Below, piece by piece: positions 13,396 through 24,743 of a stretch of 31,953 nucleotides of DNA (its first letter is position 1; every line of letters starts with the position of its first letter). Position numbers and translations under genes: made by a program. The notes under the pieces were generated by a model that saw nothing but the letters and a program-made list of their open reading frames with translations, ran no database searches and was not told the origin of the DNA. The stretch is from an uncultured Brevibacterium sp. (GTDB taxonomy: Bacteria > Actinomycetota > Actinomycetes > Actinomycetales > Brevibacteriaceae): assembly GCA_943914815.1 (NCBI GenBank), contig CALUDL010000013.1:1-31953 (forward strand). Direction: 5' to 3'.

Positions 13396-15909
13396 TTGTT
13401 CGCCTTGCCACATCTTTATCGTGTCCCGGAAGAATTCGCAGATTCCGACACGCTTTTTGAGACATTTGTCGAATACACAAAAGACACCGGCATCACGCTG
13501 TACCCGGCTCAAGAGGAAGCGATTCTGGCGATCCTCACGGGCGACAACACAGTCATGGCGACACCCACGGGTTCAGGGAAGTCAATGGTTGCGTTGGCGG
13601 CTGCCTTCTTTGCTCTGTGTCGCGGACAACGCACGTACTACACCGCGCCGATTAAAGCGCTCGTGAGCGAAAAGTTCTTTGACCTCACCCATATCTTTGG
13701 TGCTGACAATGTGGGAATGGTGACGGGGGACTCCACCGTAAACGCGGATGCCCCCATCATCTGCGCAACCGCAGAAATCCTGGCGAACCAAGCCCTGCGA
13801 GAAGGTGCCACTTTAGATGTGGGCATGATCGTCATGGACGAATTCCACTACTACGGTGACCCGCAACGCGGGTGGGCGTGGCAAGTACCTCTCCTCACCC
13901 TGCCTGCCGCGCAGTTCGTCCTCATGTCAGCGACCCTGGGGGACACCTCGGCGATTCAAAAATCCCTCACCGAACTCACCGGACGCGACTGCTCCCTCAT
14001 CACGTCTGCCCACCGTCCGGTGCCACTGAGCTACGCCTATTCAGAAGAACCGCTCCACGAAACACTCAGCAAGCTGGTGCGGGATAACAAGGCGCCCATT
14101 TACGTGGTGTCTTTTGCGCAAGCGGCGGCGGTTGAACTGGCCAGCAGCGTAGTCAATGCGAACCTGGCAACCCGAGAACAGCGCGAAGAAATCGCTGAAG
14201 AGATCCGCGGGTTTGGGTTTTCAAAAGGATTCGGTGTCGCACTCAAGCGCATGCTCTTGGCAGGAGTGGGAGTCCACCACGCCGGAATGCTCCCCAAGTA
14301 TCGACGGCTGGTTGAACACCTGGCGTCGAGTGGAAAGCTGTCGGTGATCTCCGGAACCGACACGTTGGGAGTGGGAATCAACGTGCCCATCCGCACTGTG
14401 GTGCTCACCGGGCTCACCAAGTTCGACGGATTCCGCCAGCGACGCTTGCGGGTCCGTGAGTTTCAACAGATTGTGGGTCGTGCCGGGCGGGCCGGGTTCG
14501 ACACGGAAGGCTTTGTGGTCGCCCAAGCTCCCGAACACGTCATTGAGAACAAAAAGGCGCTTCTCAAGGCAGGAGACGATCCCAAGAAACGCCGCAAAGT
14601 AGTCAAGAAACAGGCACCGGAAGGGTTCGTGAACTGGTCGGAAACCACGTTCAACCACCTAGTAGAAGGTAAGCCGGAAGAGCTCAAGAGCCGGATGCGG
14701 ATGACCCACTCAACGGTAATCAACTTGCTCAGCCGTCCCCACGCCAGCGTGGACACCGTCAAGGACTTCATCGACTCCAGCCATGATGAGAACACCCTTG
14801 ACATGTACCTGCGGGCCCTGCGCATTGGGCGCAACCTGCTCGACGCCGGCGTGATCGAACGTCGCGTGGTGGGGGCGCGGGTCGAATATGCGCCCGTGAA
14901 AGACTTGGGGCCTCAGTTTGCACTCAACCAGCCGCTGTCGCCGTTCGCGCTTGCCGCGCTGGAACTGTTCGACCCGGAATCCGACACGTATGCGATGGAC
15001 GTGTTGTCGGTGATCGAAGCGACCACCGAGGTGTCCTACGCAGTGCTCAAAGGCCAACTCAACCGGATCAAACGCGAAGAGTTAGCAGCGCTCAAAGCCG
15101 ACGGTGTCGACTACGCCGAACGCATGGAGATTCTGGACGAAATCACTTACCCGCAACCCAACGGTGAGGTTCTTGAAGAAGCCTTTGACGCGTTCACCCA
15201 CAGCGCGCCGTGGCTGCGCGAAATCGGCATCACCCCCAAGGCCGTCGTTGCCGACATGGTGGAGCATTCGATGAACTTCTCCCAGTTCGTCAACTACTAC
15301 GGGCTGGCGCGCGTTGAAGGTGGGCTCCTGCGGTACCTCACGGACGTGTATCGCTCGCTCGTGCAAAACGTTCCCCACGACCTGCGTAATGAAGAGCTCA
15401 CGTCCATCATCGAATGGTTGGGTGCCACCGTGATGCGGGTGGATTCCTCGCTGGTAGAAGAGTGGGAAGCGCTCAAGAATGCTGGGGATGAGGCCGAGGT
15501 GTTGCCGGCCTTGGATATGTCTCGCACGTTTTCGTCCGACACTCAGGCGTTCACGCGGGCCGTGCGAAATGCCATGTTCCACAGGGTCATTCTGGCCGAA
15601 CGAGCCGCATATGACGCTCTGGGTGACCTGGACGGCGAATCCGGCTGGACGCAGAAGAAGTGGGAAGACGCGATCGAAGACTTCTACGACGAATACGGTG
15701 ACCTGGGCGTGAGCAACGATTCGCGCGGGCCCAAATTCTTCAACATCCTCGACAAAGAAGACGAAGCTTGGACAGTTCGTCAGATCCTCGACGACCCTGA
15801 AGGGGACATGGACTGGGCCATCACCGCACGTGTCGACCTCCCGGCAAGCGACGAAGCCGGCGAGGTCGTTGTGGAGATCCTGGATGTGGGACCGCTGACC
15901 GGGAACTGA
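13396..15909 (+). CDS. Ski2-like DEAD/DEAH-box helicase with DUF3516
   Basis: An 837-residue superfamily 2 helicase related to the Ski2/Mtr4 RNA helicases. The Q-like motif is YPAQEEAI (36-43). Walker A is ATPTGSGKS (55-63), Walker B is the unusual DEFH (148-151), and motif III is SAT in [10 protein letters not shown]. Motif V is [12 protein letters not shown] and motif VI is [10 protein letters not shown] (358-367). The C-terminal half (about 450-830) corresponds to DUF3516, found mainly in actinobacteria. A role in RNA processing or decay is suggested by the Ski2 relation but is not established; DNA repair is an alternative given uvrA next door. The start is uncertain: TTG 13396 gives the full length, TTG 13405 has better ribosome binding site spacing, and neither is ATG or GTG. 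uvrA follows after 84 bp that contain its own SOS promoter. Confidence 0.88.
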   Translation: MFALPHLYRVPEEFADSDTLFETFVEYTKDTGITLYPAQEEAILAILTGDNTVMATPTGSGKSMVALAAAFFALCRGQRTYYTAPIKALVSEKFFDLTHIFGADNVGMVTGDSTVNADAPIICATAEILANQALREGATLDVGMIVMDEFHYYGDPQRGWAWQVPLLTLPAAQFVLMSATLGDTSAIQKSLTELTGRDCSLITSAHRPVPLSYAYSEEPLHETLSKLVRDNKAPIYVVSFAQAAAVELASSVVNANLATREQREEIAEEIRGFGFSKGFGVALKRMLLAGVGVHHAGMLPKYRRLVEHLASSGKLSVISGTDTLGVGINVPIRTVVLTGLTKFDGFRQRRLRVREFQQIVGRAGRAGFDTEGFVVAQAPEHVIENKKALLKAGDDPKKRRKVVKKQAPEGFVNWSETTFNHLVEGKPEELKSRMRMTHSTVINLLSRPHASVDTVKDFIDSSHDENTLDMYLRALRIGRNLLDAGVIERRVVGARVEYAPVKDLGPQFALNQPLSPFALAALELFDPESDTYAMDVLSVIEATTEVSYAVLKGQLNRIKREELAALKADGVDYAERMEILDEITYPQPNGEVLEEAFDAFTHSAPWLREIGITPKAVVADMVEHSMNFSQFVNYYGLARVEGGLLRYLTDVYRSLVQNVPHDLRNEELTSIIEWLGATVMRVDSSLVEEWEALKNAGDEAEVLPALDMSRTFSSDTQAFTRAVRNAMFHRVILAERAAYDALGDLDGESGWTQKKWEDAIEDFYDEYGDLGVSNDSRGPKFFNILDKEDEAWTVRQILDDPEGDMDWAITARVDLPASDEAGEVVVEILDVGPLTGN

Positions 15910-15943
15910 GGTGTGTCGCCCCGCAATTGAGCACTGAGGTGTG
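15905..15943. repeat. 11-bp direct repeat at the helicase 3' end
   Basis: ACTGAGGTGTG occurs at 15905-15915, over the helicase stop codon, and again at 15933-15943. The period is 28 bp. It may be a small duplication; no function is evident. No terminator hairpin is visible in this gap. Confidence 0.4.
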
Positions 15944-15963
15944 CATAGGTCAGGCATCTCACA

Positions 15964-15979
15964 TCGAATATATATTCGA
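15964..15979. promoter_or_regulatory. LexA (SOS) box upstream of uvrA
   Basis: TCGAATATATATTCGA is a perfect 16-bp palindrome. It matches the actinobacterial LexA consensus TCGAAC-N4-GTTCGA at 10 of 12 defined positions, the mismatches being the symmetrical inner C/G pair. It occupies the -35 region, 7 bp before the -10 TAGACT, so bound LexA would block RNA polymerase. uvrA is an SOS gene in many bacteria. Confidence 0.85.
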
Positions 15980-15986
15980 AAGCGCA

Positions 15987-15992
15987 TAGACT
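15987..15992 (+). promoter_or_regulatory. -10 box TAGACT of uvrA (leaderless)
   Basis: TAGACT lies 7 nt before GTG 16000 and just 1 nt before ATG 15994. A start about 7 nt after the box would make GTG 16000 the first codon of a leaderless message. Confidence 0.45.
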
Positions 15993-15999
15993 AATGAGT

Positions 16000-18861
16000 G
16001 TGAGTAAAGGTATTTCGCATCTGGATACGTTGCTGGTCAAAGGCGCACGTGCGCACAATCTGAAGAACGTCGATGTTTCGATTCCTCGTGATTCTCTTGT
16101 GGTGTTCACGGGGCTTTCGGGCTCTGGGAAATCGTCGCTGGCTTTTGACACGATTTTTGCTGAAGGACAACGGCGCTACGTCGAGTCCTTGTCGTCATAT
16201 GCCCGCATGTTCTTAGGCCAGATGGACAAGCCGGACGTCGATCTGATCGAAGGGCTGTCGCCAGCTGTTTCGATCGACCAGAAATCCACCTCACGTAACC
16301 CTCGGTCAACCGTGGGAACCATCACGGAAGTCTACGACTTCATGCGTCTGTTGTGGGCGCGAATCGGTAAGCCTCACTGCCCCACGTGCGGAGAGGCAAT
16401 TACACGCCAAACCCCGCAACAGATCGTTGACCAGCTCAGTGCTCTTCCTGAACGCACCAAGTTCATCGTGATGGCCCCCGTTGTGCGTCAACGCAAAGGT
16501 GAGTTCACGGATCTGTTTCAGCAGTTCCAACAGGCGGGCTTCTCACGTGCTGTTGTCGACGGTGAAACTGTCAGCCTGACCGAACCGCCCACGCTCAAAA
16601 AACAGTACAAGCACGACATTTCGGTTGTTGTTGACCGCCTAATTGCCAAGGACGGGATCCACCAGCGGCTCACCGACTCCGTTGAAACCGCTCTTGCCAC
16701 AGCCAACGGCCGCGTGGATGTTGAATTGGTTGAAACAGGGGAGAAGCGCACATTTTCGGAGCACCTTTCGTGCCCCAACGAACACCCGCTTACCACCGAC
16801 GAAATTGAACCACGCACGTTTTCGTTCAACTCGCCTTTTGGTGCGTGCCCCGTGTGCGACGGGATCGGAACGCGGCTGCACGTCGATCAACAGCTGGTCG
16901 TTCCCAACGAGGACCTGAGCCTGGCCCAAGGCGCGATCGCCCCGTGGAGCATGGGGAAGACAACAGCCAAGTACTTCACGCGACTTTTGCAGGGACTTGC
17001 GGACGACCTCGGCTTCTCCATGGACACCCCGTGGAAGGACCTGAGCAAGAAGCACCGCACCGCGATTCTGGAAGGCAAGGACTATCAAGTCCATGTGAAG
17101 TACCGCAACAGGTTTGGGCGCGAACGCACCTACTCCACCGGTTTTGAGGGCGTTTTCGCGTACATTCTGCGCAAGCACCAGGAGACCGAATCGGAACACT
17201 CGCGCGCACGCTATGAGTCGTATATGCGTGAGGTCCCGTGTGCCGAATGTGACGGTACGCGTCTCAAGCCAGAAGCACTTCATGTGCTGGTGGGCGGAAA
17301 GTCGATTGCTGATGTCAGCAACATGCCTTTGGACGAAGCCGCCCACTTCCTGACGAACATGGACCTCGACGGGCGTGACGCTCAAATCGCAGCGCAAGTG
17401 CTCAAAGAGATCGGCGCGCGTATGCGTTTTTTGCTCGACGTGGGGCTCGAGTATCTGACCCTGCACCGCACCGCGGGCACCCTGTCTGGTGGTGAAGCAC
17501 AGCGTATTCGCTTGGCTACCCAGATCGGTTCCGGTCTGGTGGGCGTCCTCTACGTGCTCGACGAACCGTCGATCGGGCTTCACCAGCGCGATAACCGGCG
17601 CCTCATCGAGACTCTGCAGCGCTTGCGCGACCTGGGCAACACGCTCATTGTGGTCGAACACGACGAAGAAACGATCGAGACCGCCGACTGGATTGTGGAC
17701 ATCGGACCCGGCGCCGGGGAACACGGTGGTGAGGTCATCTACTCCGGTGGCTATAAAGGCCTGCTGAATGAGAAGGAATCCATCACCGGCGCGTACATGT
17801 CGGGAGCAAAAGAGATTGAGATCCCACAGGACCGGCGCGCGATCGACCCCAAACGGGTCGTCACGGTGGAAGGTGCCCGCGCCAACAACCTGAAAAACGT
17901 GAAGGTCGACTTCCCCTTGGGTGTTTTCACCGCGGTGACAGGAGTGTCCGGTTCGGGTAAGTCAACCCTGGTCAACGACATCCTGTACACCGTGATGGCC
18001 AATGAGCTCAACAACTCGAAACAGGTGCCCGGCCTGCACAAACGCGTGACCGGCCTGGACAATCTGGACAAGGTCATCCACGTGGACCAGTCACCCATTG
18101 GGCGCACACCCAGGTCCAACCCAGCCACGTACACCGGCGTGTTCGACCACGTGCGTAAGCTTTTTGCAGAAACCGAAACCGCGCGCATCCGCGGCTACCA
18201 GCCCGGTCGTTTTTCGTTTAACGTCAAGGGCGGGCGTTGTGAAAACTGTAGCGGTGACGGAACCATCAAGATCGAAATGAACTTCCTGCCAGACGTCTAC
18301 GTCCCGTGCGAAGTGTGCAAGGGCCAGCGCTACAACCGCGAAACCTTGGACGTGAAGTTCAAAGGCAAGTCGATCGCCGACGTTCTGGACATGCCCATCG
18401 AAGAAGCCACCGAATTCTTCTCCGCTGTCCCGGCCATCCACCGCCACCTGTCGACGCTGGTCGAAGTGGGGCTGGGCTATGTGCGCCTGGGCCAGCCGGC
18501 CACCACCCTGTCCGGGGGAGAAGCACAGCGCGTCAAGTTGGCAGCTGAGCTGCAAAAACGTTCCCGAGGACGCACTGTCTACGTCCTCGACGAACCCACC
18601 ACGGGTCTGCACTTCGAAGATATTCGCAAACTCTTGGGCGTTCTGCAGGGCCTGGTGAACAAGGGCAACACTGTCATTGTCATCGAACACAACTTGGATG
18701 TGATCGCCTCTGCGGACTACATCATCGACATGGGTCCGGAAGGCGGCCGAGGTGGTGGCACCGTGGTTGCCACGGGTACGCCCGAAGAAGTTGCTGGGGT
18801 AGAAGCCAGCCACACGGGTAGGTTCCTTGCCAACATGTCGGCGATTCGGGAACGGCTGTAG
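16000..18861 (+). CDS. uvrA: excinuclease ABC subunit A
   Basis: UvrA, about 953 residues, is the ABC-type ATPase dimer that finds bulky DNA damage and loads UvrB. The first nucleotide-binding site has Walker [10 protein letters not shown] (38-46), signature [11 protein letters not shown] and Walker [14 protein letters not shown]. The second has [20 protein letters not shown] and [11 protein letters not shown]. Zinc-binding segments are CPNEH...CPVCDG, CAECDG and CENCSGDG...CEVCKG. In the first of these the second cysteine of CxxC is missing and CPNEH offers a histidine instead, a form I recall in other actinobacterial UvrA. The start is GTG 16000 by -10 spacing; ATG 15994 (two residues longer) is possible, and neither has a Shine-Dalgarno. 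The stop TAG shares its G with the GTG of uvrC, so the two are translationally coupled. Confidence 0.97.
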   Translation: MSKGISHLDTLLVKGARAHNLKNVDVSIPRDSLVVFTGLSGSGKSSLAFDTIFAEGQRRYVESLSSYARMFLGQMDKPDVDLIEGLSPAVSIDQKSTSRNPRSTVGTITEVYDFMRLLWARIGKPHCPTCGEAITRQTPQQIVDQLSALPERTKFIVMAPVVRQRKGEFTDLFQQFQQAGFSRAVVDGETVSLTEPPTLKKQYKHDISVVVDRLIAKDGIHQRLTDSVETALATANGRVDVELVETGEKRTFSEHLSCPNEHPLTTDEIEPRTFSFNSPFGACPVCDGIGTRLHVDQQLVVPNEDLSLAQGAIAPWSMGKTTAKYFTRLLQGLADDLGFSMDTPWKDLSKKHRTAILEGKDYQVHVKYRNRFGRERTYSTGFEGVFAYILRKHQETESEHSRARYESYMREVPCAECDGTRLKPEALHVLVGGKSIADVSNMPLDEAAHFLTNMDLDGRDAQIAAQVLKEIGARMRFLLDVGLEYLTLHRTAGTLSGGEAQRIRLATQIGSGLVGVLYVLDEPSIGLHQRDNRRLIETLQRLRDLGNTLIVVEHDEETIETADWIVDIGPGAGEHGGEVIYSGGYKGLLNEKESITGAYMSGAKEIEIPQDRRAIDPKRVVTVEGARANNLKNVKVDFPLGVFTAVTGVSGSGKSTLVNDILYTVMANELNNSKQVPGLHKRVTGLDNLDKVIHVDQSPIGRTPRSNPATYTGVFDHVRKLFAETETARIRGYQPGRFSFNVKGGRCENCSGDGTIKIEMNFLPDVYVPCEVCKGQRYNRETLDVKFKGKSIADVLDMPIEEATEFFSAVPAIHRHLSTLVEVGLGYVRLGQPATTLSGGEAQRVKLAAELQKRSRGRTVYVLDEPTTGLHFEDIRKLLGVLQGLVNKGNTVIVIEHNLDVIASADYIIDMGPEGGRGGGTVVATGTPEEVAGVEASHTGRFLANMSAIRERL

Positions 18862-20774
18862 TGGACCCACAGCTCTACCGGCCAAAGACCGGGGAGATTC
18901 CCACCGACCCCGGTGTGTACACGTTTCGCGATGCCGACGGGCGTGTGATCTACGTTGGAAAAGCGAAAAACCTGCGCAACAGGTTGAACTCGTACTTCGC
19001 CGACCCTGCGGGGCTGCACCCCCGCACGTTCACCATGGTTCACACGGCTGCCAGTGTGAACTGGACCGTGGTGAAAACTGAGGTCGAGGCCCTACAACTC
19101 GAATGGACGTGGATCAACGAGTTCAACCCGCGTTTCAACGTGATGTTTCGCGACGACAAGTCCTACCCGTACTTAGCAATCACGGTGCGCGATGAGTACC
19201 CGCGCGTGTTTGTCACCCGAGGTAAACGTAAGAAAGGCGTGAAGTACTTTGGCCCGTTCACCGCTGTGTGGGCGATCCGGGAATCCTTGGACCTTCTCCT
19301 CAAAGCATTCCCAGTGCGCACGTGCGCCAAGACGGTGTTTGACCGGGCCCAGCGCCAAGGGCGGCCATGCCTGCTGGGCTACATCGACAAGTGCTCTGCG
19401 CCGTGTGTGGGCAAGATCGAGAAAGACGACTATGCGGAACTGGTGAAAAGCGTTATCGAGTTCATGTCCGGAAACTCCGGGAAGTTCATTTCGGTGCGCA
19501 AACAGGCCATGAAAGAGGCCTCCACGAATCTCGACTTTGAAGAAGCAGCCCGCCTCCGCGATGAGATCACAGCCTTGGAAACCGTGCTGAACAAGAACGC
19601 CGTGGTGCTGTCCCAAAACGCCGACGCGGACGTTTTTGGACTTCATGCAGAGGAACTAGAAGCCTCGGTACAGGTGTTTCACATTCGCGGAGGACGCATC
19701 CGGGGGCAGCGAGGCTGGATCATTGAACGCATGGAGGATAAAACGCCTGGTGAACTGATCGAAGACGCGATCCGGCAGGCGTACACCGATGTGGACACCC
19801 ACGCGATCCCTACAGAAATCCTCACGAGTCACGAACCCGCTGACACAGAACTGCTAGGGGAGTGGCTCAGGTCAGTCCGAGGAGCCAAGATCGACATGCG
19901 CGTCCCGCAACGGGGAGAAAAGAAAGCGGTGCTCGAGACCGTCGAACTCAACGCGCACAAGGCGCTAGCTCTCCACAAGACCAGGCGCGCATCCGATCTC
20001 ACTACCCGTTCACAAGCACTCAATGAAATTCACGAAGCACTCGATCTCACGGAGCCACCCCTGCGGATCGAATGCATCGACAACTCGCACACAGCCGGCC
20101 AAAACGTGGTGGGCTCGCTGGTGGTGTTTGAAGACGGCCTGCCCAAGAAAAAGGACTACAAACGCTTTTCGGTGACCGGGGACGCCGCCCGGGATGACAC
20201 CTCGGCGATGTACAACGTGGTCAGCCGCCGTTTCGAACGCTACCTGGAGAACATGGGCAAGGACGACACCGGATTTGGATACCGCCCGTCCCTCCTGGTG
20301 GTGGACGGGGCCCTGCCCCAAGTCCACGCGGCCACGCAAGCCCTGCACGACCTCGGCATTCCCGACATCACTGTTGTGGGACTTGCGAAACGCTTAGAAG
20401 AGGTGTGGGTACCGTGGGACGAATTCCCTGTCATTCTTCCGCGCAACTCCGAAGGCTTGTTCATGCTTCAACGCATTCGCGACGAAGCCCACCGTTTTGC
20501 GATTACGTATCACCGGCAGAAACGTTCGGCGTCCATGACGCGCTCTGAACTCGACGCGATCGATGGGCTCGGCGCTGCGAAACAAAAAGCGCTGTTGAAG
20601 CATTTCGGTTCCGTGAAGAAGATCAAAGCGGCGTCGGTTGAGGAACTTATGCAGGCACGTGGGATCGGCCAGCAGTTAGCTGACAAGATCCATGGTCACT
20701 TCACGCCAGCACAACCAGATGAGGAAAATGCGGGTACGGTAGAAGAACCGACAGAAGGGCGTGCGCATGACTGA
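18861..20774 (+). CDS. uvrC: excinuclease ABC subunit C
   Basis: UvrC, 637 residues, makes both incisions around UvrB-bound damage. The N-terminal GIY-YIG nuclease (about 14-93) has GVYTFRDADGRVIYVGKAKNLRNRL for the 3' cut. A UVR domain (NLDFEEAARLRDEITALE) meets UvrB. The RNase H-like nuclease contains IECIDNSHTAGQNVVGSLVVF, with the aspartate of the 5' cut, and SLLVVDGALPQV. Two helix-hairpin-helix motifs close the protein: IDGLGAAKQKALLKHFGS and ARGIGQQLADKI. Four cysteines of the small cluster-binding region are seen (CAKTVFDRAQRQGRPCLLGYIDKCSAPC). GTG 18861 overlaps the uvrA stop by one base, and the 3' end overlaps rapZ by 8 bp. Confidence 0.97.
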   Translation: MDPQLYRPKTGEIPTDPGVYTFRDADGRVIYVGKAKNLRNRLNSYFADPAGLHPRTFTMVHTAASVNWTVVKTEVEALQLEWTWINEFNPRFNVMFRDDKSYPYLAITVRDEYPRVFVTRGKRKKGVKYFGPFTAVWAIRESLDLLLKAFPVRTCAKTVFDRAQRQGRPCLLGYIDKCSAPCVGKIEKDDYAELVKSVIEFMSGNSGKFISVRKQAMKEASTNLDFEEAARLRDEITALETVLNKNAVVLSQNADADVFGLHAEELEASVQVFHIRGGRIRGQRGWIIERMEDKTPGELIEDAIRQAYTDVDTHAIPTEILTSHEPADTELLGEWLRSVRGAKIDMRVPQRGEKKAVLETVELNAHKALALHKTRRASDLTTRSQALNEIHEALDLTEPPLRIECIDNSHTAGQNVVGSLVVFEDGLPKKKDYKRFSVTGDAARDDTSAMYNVVSRRFERYLENMGKDDTGFGYRPSLLVVDGALPQVHAATQALHDLGIPDITVVGLAKRLEEVWVPWDEFPVILPRNSEGLFMLQRIRDEAHRFAITYHRQKRSASMTRSELDAIDGLGAAKQKALLKHFGSVKKIKAASVEELMQARGIGQQLADKIHGHFTPAQPDEENAGTVEEPTEGRAHD

Positions 20775-21660
20775 ACAGACCGGACCAATCTTGGGTGGCG
20801 ACTTCGAAGTTCTTGTTGTCACCGGAATGTCCGGGGCCGGCAGGTCCACGGCAGCTAACACGCTTGAAGATCTGGGATGGTATGTCGTTGACAACCTGCC
20901 ACCACAGATGATCATTCCACTGGTGGAACTGGTTGCCAGGGCTGACGGCAAACTGCCCAAGGTTGCGGTCGTTGCCGATGTGCGCAGTCGCTACACCTTC
21001 AGCGAACTCGAAAACTCCTTGGCCGATTACCAAGACCAGGGTGTACGCATCAAGATTCTGTTCCTTGACGCTTCCGACGAAGTGCTTGTTAGGCGGTTCG
21101 AATCCGTGCGGCGCCCGCACCCTCTGCAAGAAGACGGGACACTCATCGACGGGATCGACGCAGAGCGCGCGATGCTGTCGGAGATCCGCAGCAAATCCGA
21201 CTATCGGACCGACACCTCGGACCTCAACGTTCACCAGTTGGGCGCTGAAGTGAAACGCATTTTTGACACCGACAATGTGTCTGCCCTGCGAATCACTGTC
21301 ATGAGCTTCGGGTTTAAATACGGCCTGCCAAAAGATGCAGACCACGTCGTAGACGTGCGCTTTCTTCCGAACCCCTACTGGATTCCCCACCTGCGTTCCA
21401 AAACCGGAGAAGACGAAGCTGTTTCCAGCTATGTGCTATCCCAGCCAGGGGCGCTTTCCTTTGTCGACCGGTACTTGAGTACGCTTGACGTAATTATTCA
21501 CGGCTATCTGCGGGAACACCGTTCGTACGCAACCGTCGCTATCGGTTGTACGGGAGGGAAGCACCGCTCAGTAGCCATCACTGAACAACTCGCACGCCGC
21601 TTAGCTGACCGCACCCAGGCTCGCGTGAACGTGCGCCACCGAGACTTGGGGCGGGAATAA
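20767..21660 (+). CDS. rapZ: RNase adapter / nucleotide-binding protein RapZ
   Basis: A 297-residue RapZ (YvcJ) family P-loop protein. In E. coli it binds GlcN6P and directs decay of the GlmZ small RNA; in Gram-positives its role is less clear. The P-loop is GMSGAGRST (20-28), with arginine R26 replacing the usual lysine, a substitution I recall in other actinobacterial members. DNLPPQMI, VADVRSR, FLDASDEVLVRRFESVRRPHPL and the C-terminal GCTGGKHRSVAI are strong family marks. ATG 20767 is chosen because AGAAGGG (20753-20759) sits 7 nt upstream; GTG 20761 is too close. It overlaps the uvrC end and abuts yvcK directly. Confidence 0.93.
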   Translation: MTEQTGPILGGDFEVLVVTGMSGAGRSTAANTLEDLGWYVVDNLPPQMIIPLVELVARADGKLPKVAVVADVRSRYTFSELENSLADYQDQGVRIKILFLDASDEVLVRRFESVRRPHPLQEDGTLIDGIDAERAMLSEIRSKSDYRTDTSDLNVHQLGAEVKRIFDTDNVSALRITVMSFGFKYGLPKDADHVVDVRFLPNPYWIPHLRSKTGEDEAVSSYVLSQPGALSFVDRYLSTLDVIIHGYLREHRSYATVAIGCTGGKHRSVAITEQLARRLADRTQARVNVRHRDLGRE

Positions 21661-22665
21661 ATGGAAATACCTACTACCGAACTGCCAGTATTCTTTTCCC
21701 GGTCAAAAATGGCCGGGCCGCAGATCGTCGCTTTTGGTGGCGGTCACGGACTCTTCTCCGCGCTCCGTGCGTTCAGATTACTGACCAAGAACCTCACTGC
21801 CGTTGTCACGGTTGCCGACGACGGAGGTTCATCGGGTCGTTTACGCGAAGAGTTCGACGTTTTGCCACCCGGCGACTTGCGCATGGCACTTGCAGCGCTG
21901 TGTGGCGACAGCGAATGGGGACAAACCTGGCGCGACGTCATTCAACACCGGTTCGTCTCCGACGGCCCACTCAACGACCACTCCGCCGGTAACCTTCTCA
22001 TCACAGCGCTGTGGCAACACCTCGGGGACCCGGTAGACGGACTGGATTGGATGGCCCAATTGGTGCGCGCTCAAGGGCGTGTCCTTCCCATGTCAAGCAT
22101 TCCGCTTACCATTACCGCTGATGTCGACGACGGACACGGGAACATTGAAAAGGTGTCAGGACAGTGCACCGTGGCAACCACCTCGGGCACGGTCAAACAG
22201 GTTTACTTAGAGCCCGAGTCCCCGCCAGCCCGCCGCGAAACGCTCGAATCCGTCACCGACGCGGACGTTCTCAATTTGGGGCCGGGGTCCTGGTACACCT
22301 CGGTCATGCCTCACATGCTGGTTCCCCAGTTGCAGCAGGCGATCCGAGACAGTGACGCGGTCAAGATTCTCACTCTTAACCTCCCTGGCGATACGGAAGA
22401 AGGGCGCGGAATGCAGATGCGTGATTTTGTGCGCGTACTTCATGAACACGCCCCTGATCTCCGTATCGACTACGTAATTGCAGACGAAGAGGCAGCGCGT
22501 GGGCAGACCGGACTGGCAACCACCGCGTCGAACCTCTTTGGAGCCCGCACATGGTTCGCCTCAGTAGAATCAAGCACGCCCGGAGTACACGACAGTCTCA
22601 AACTCGCCGCGTGCTACCGTGACATTTTGTCCGATGCGGGGATTCCAACAAACGAGCAGTGGTAG
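21661..22665 (+). CDS. yvcK: gluconeogenesis / envelope factor YvcK
   Basis: A 334-residue YvcK/CuvA (UPF0052, CofD-like) protein. Family members bind UDP-sugars such as UDP-GlcNAc and support growth on gluconeogenic carbon and correct peptidoglycan synthesis. The nucleotide-binding start is [18 protein letters not shown] (22-39), followed by [17 protein letters not shown] (50-66) and [22 protein letters not shown] and [16 protein letters not shown] are further family signatures. ATG 21661 directly follows the rapZ stop, with GGGCGGGA upstream; ATG 21709 is a less likely later start. The order rapZ-yvcK-whiA is conserved across Gram-positives. Confidence 0.95.
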   Translation: MEIPTTELPVFFSRSKMAGPQIVAFGGGHGLFSALRAFRLLTKNLTAVVTVADDGGSSGRLREEFDVLPPGDLRMALAALCGDSEWGQTWRDVIQHRFVSDGPLNDHSAGNLLITALWQHLGDPVDGLDWMAQLVRAQGRVLPMSSIPLTITADVDDGHGNIEKVSGQCTVATTSGTVKQVYLEPESPPARRETLESVTDADVLNLGPGSWYTSVMPHMLVPQLQQAIRDSDAVKILTLNLPGDTEEGRGMQMRDFVRVLHEHAPDLRIDYVIADEEAARGQTGLATTASNLFGARTWFASVESSTPGVHDSLKLAACYRDILSDAGIPTNEQW

Positions 22666-22676
22666 AAGGGAATGGC

Positions 22677-23660
22677 ATGGCTCTGACAGCACAAGTAAAG
22701 GATGAACTTGCGCGTTTCGTCGAACCGCGAACCGCTGCACGCAAGGCAGAAGTGTCCTCGTTGCTACGGTTTTCTTCCGCACTGCACATCGTTGCCGGCT
22801 CAATCGTCATTGAAGTCGAACTCGACACCGGGGTGGCAGCGCGCAGGCTCCGCTCTGAAATTAAGGACCTGTACGGACACGTTGCCGAAATCATTGTGGT
22901 CAACGGTTCGGGTCTGAAGAAGGGTTCGCGTTTCATGGTTCGGGTTGGAACGGACGGGGTTGCACTTGCCCGTCAAGCGGGCCTGATCGATGCTCAAGGG
23001 CGCCCCGTGCGAGGCCTGCCAGCTGCCGTGGTCAACGGTTCTCTCACCGACGCTAAAGCCGCGTGGCGAGGCGCGTTCTTGGCGCACGGGTCGCTGACCG
23101 AACCTGGACGTTCGTCTGCCCTTGAAGTGACATGTCCGGGGCCAGAAGCTGCCCTTGCGCTGGTAGGTGCGGCGCGCCGTCTGGGGATTTCAGCCAAGGC
23201 CCGCGAGGTGCGTGGCGTTGACCGTGTCGTGATCCGTGACGGCGAAGCGATCGGGGCTCTTCTCACCTCGATGGGCGCTGAACAGACGCGCCTGGTGTGG
23301 GAAGAACGCCGCCTGCGCCGGGAAGTCCGGGCGACAGCTAACCGGCTCGCAAACTTTGACGACGCGAACCTGCGGAGGTCGGCACGTGCCGCCGTGGCCG
23401 CCGGTGCCAGGGTTGAACGTGCTCTTGAGATCCTGGGCGACGAAGTTCCTGAACACCTCAAGTACGCGGGCAAACTCCGTCTCGAACACAAGCAAGCGTC
23501 ACTTGAAGAACTGGGACAGCTGGCCGAACCTCCGATGACCAAGGACGCGATCGCTGGGCGAATCCGTAGGCTCCTTGCAACGGCTGATAAGAAGGCAGCA
23601 GAGCTGGGGATCCCGGACACCGAAGCTAATTTGACTCCCGAAATGTTAGAAGACGTTTAA
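22677..23660 (+). CDS. whiA: transcriptional regulator WhiA
   Basis: WhiA, 327 residues. In Streptomyces it controls cell-division and sporulation genes together with WhiB; in non-sporulating Gram-positives it affects division and chromosome segregation. The N-terminal part is a degenerate LAGLIDADG homing-endonuclease fold (about 1-210, including [22 protein letters not shown]). The C-terminal DNA-binding domain (about 225-320) contains [21 protein letters not shown] and the helix-turn-helix stretch [30 protein letters not shown] 22677 is chosen, with AGAAGGG 6 nt upstream; an upstream GTG at 22659 overlaps the yvcK end. The gap to yvcK is 11 bp, so the gene belongs to the preceding operon. 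Confidence 0.95.
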   Translation: MALTAQVKDELARFVEPRTAARKAEVSSLLRFSSALHIVAGSIVIEVELDTGVAARRLRSEIKDLYGHVAEIIVVNGSGLKKGSRFMVRVGTDGVALARQAGLIDAQGRPVRGLPAAVVNGSLTDAKAAWRGAFLAHGSLTEPGRSSALEVTCPGPEAALALVGAARRLGISAKAREVRGVDRVVIRDGEAIGALLTSMGAEQTRLVWEERRLRREVRATANRLANFDDANLRRSARAAVAAGARVERALEILGDEVPEHLKYAGKLRLEHKQASLEELGQLAEPPMTKDAIAGRIRRLLATADKKAAELGIPDTEANLTPEMLEDV

Positions 23661-23674
23661 CCTTTTACACACCT

Positions 23675-23700
23675 GCCACGCACACGTGGCGTACTAGGAT
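23675..23700 (+). promoter_or_regulatory. gap promoter with palindromic operator candidate
   Basis: The -10 candidate is TAGGAT (23695-23700). An inverted repeat GCCACG-CACA-CGTGGC (23675-23690) covers the place of the -35 and the spacer. No good -35 is seen, so the promoter may need an activator, or the palindrome may be a repressor site. It has no T-tract and does not look like a whiA terminator. Confidence 0.4.
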
Positions 23701-23702
23701 AG

Positions 23703-24743
<1,041 letters not shown>

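Noticed and set aside
13349..13480. Longer N-terminus of the YCII protein
   Set aside because: It overlaps the helicase start on the other strand, while ATG 13348 has a strong Shine-Dalgarno and matches the family start.
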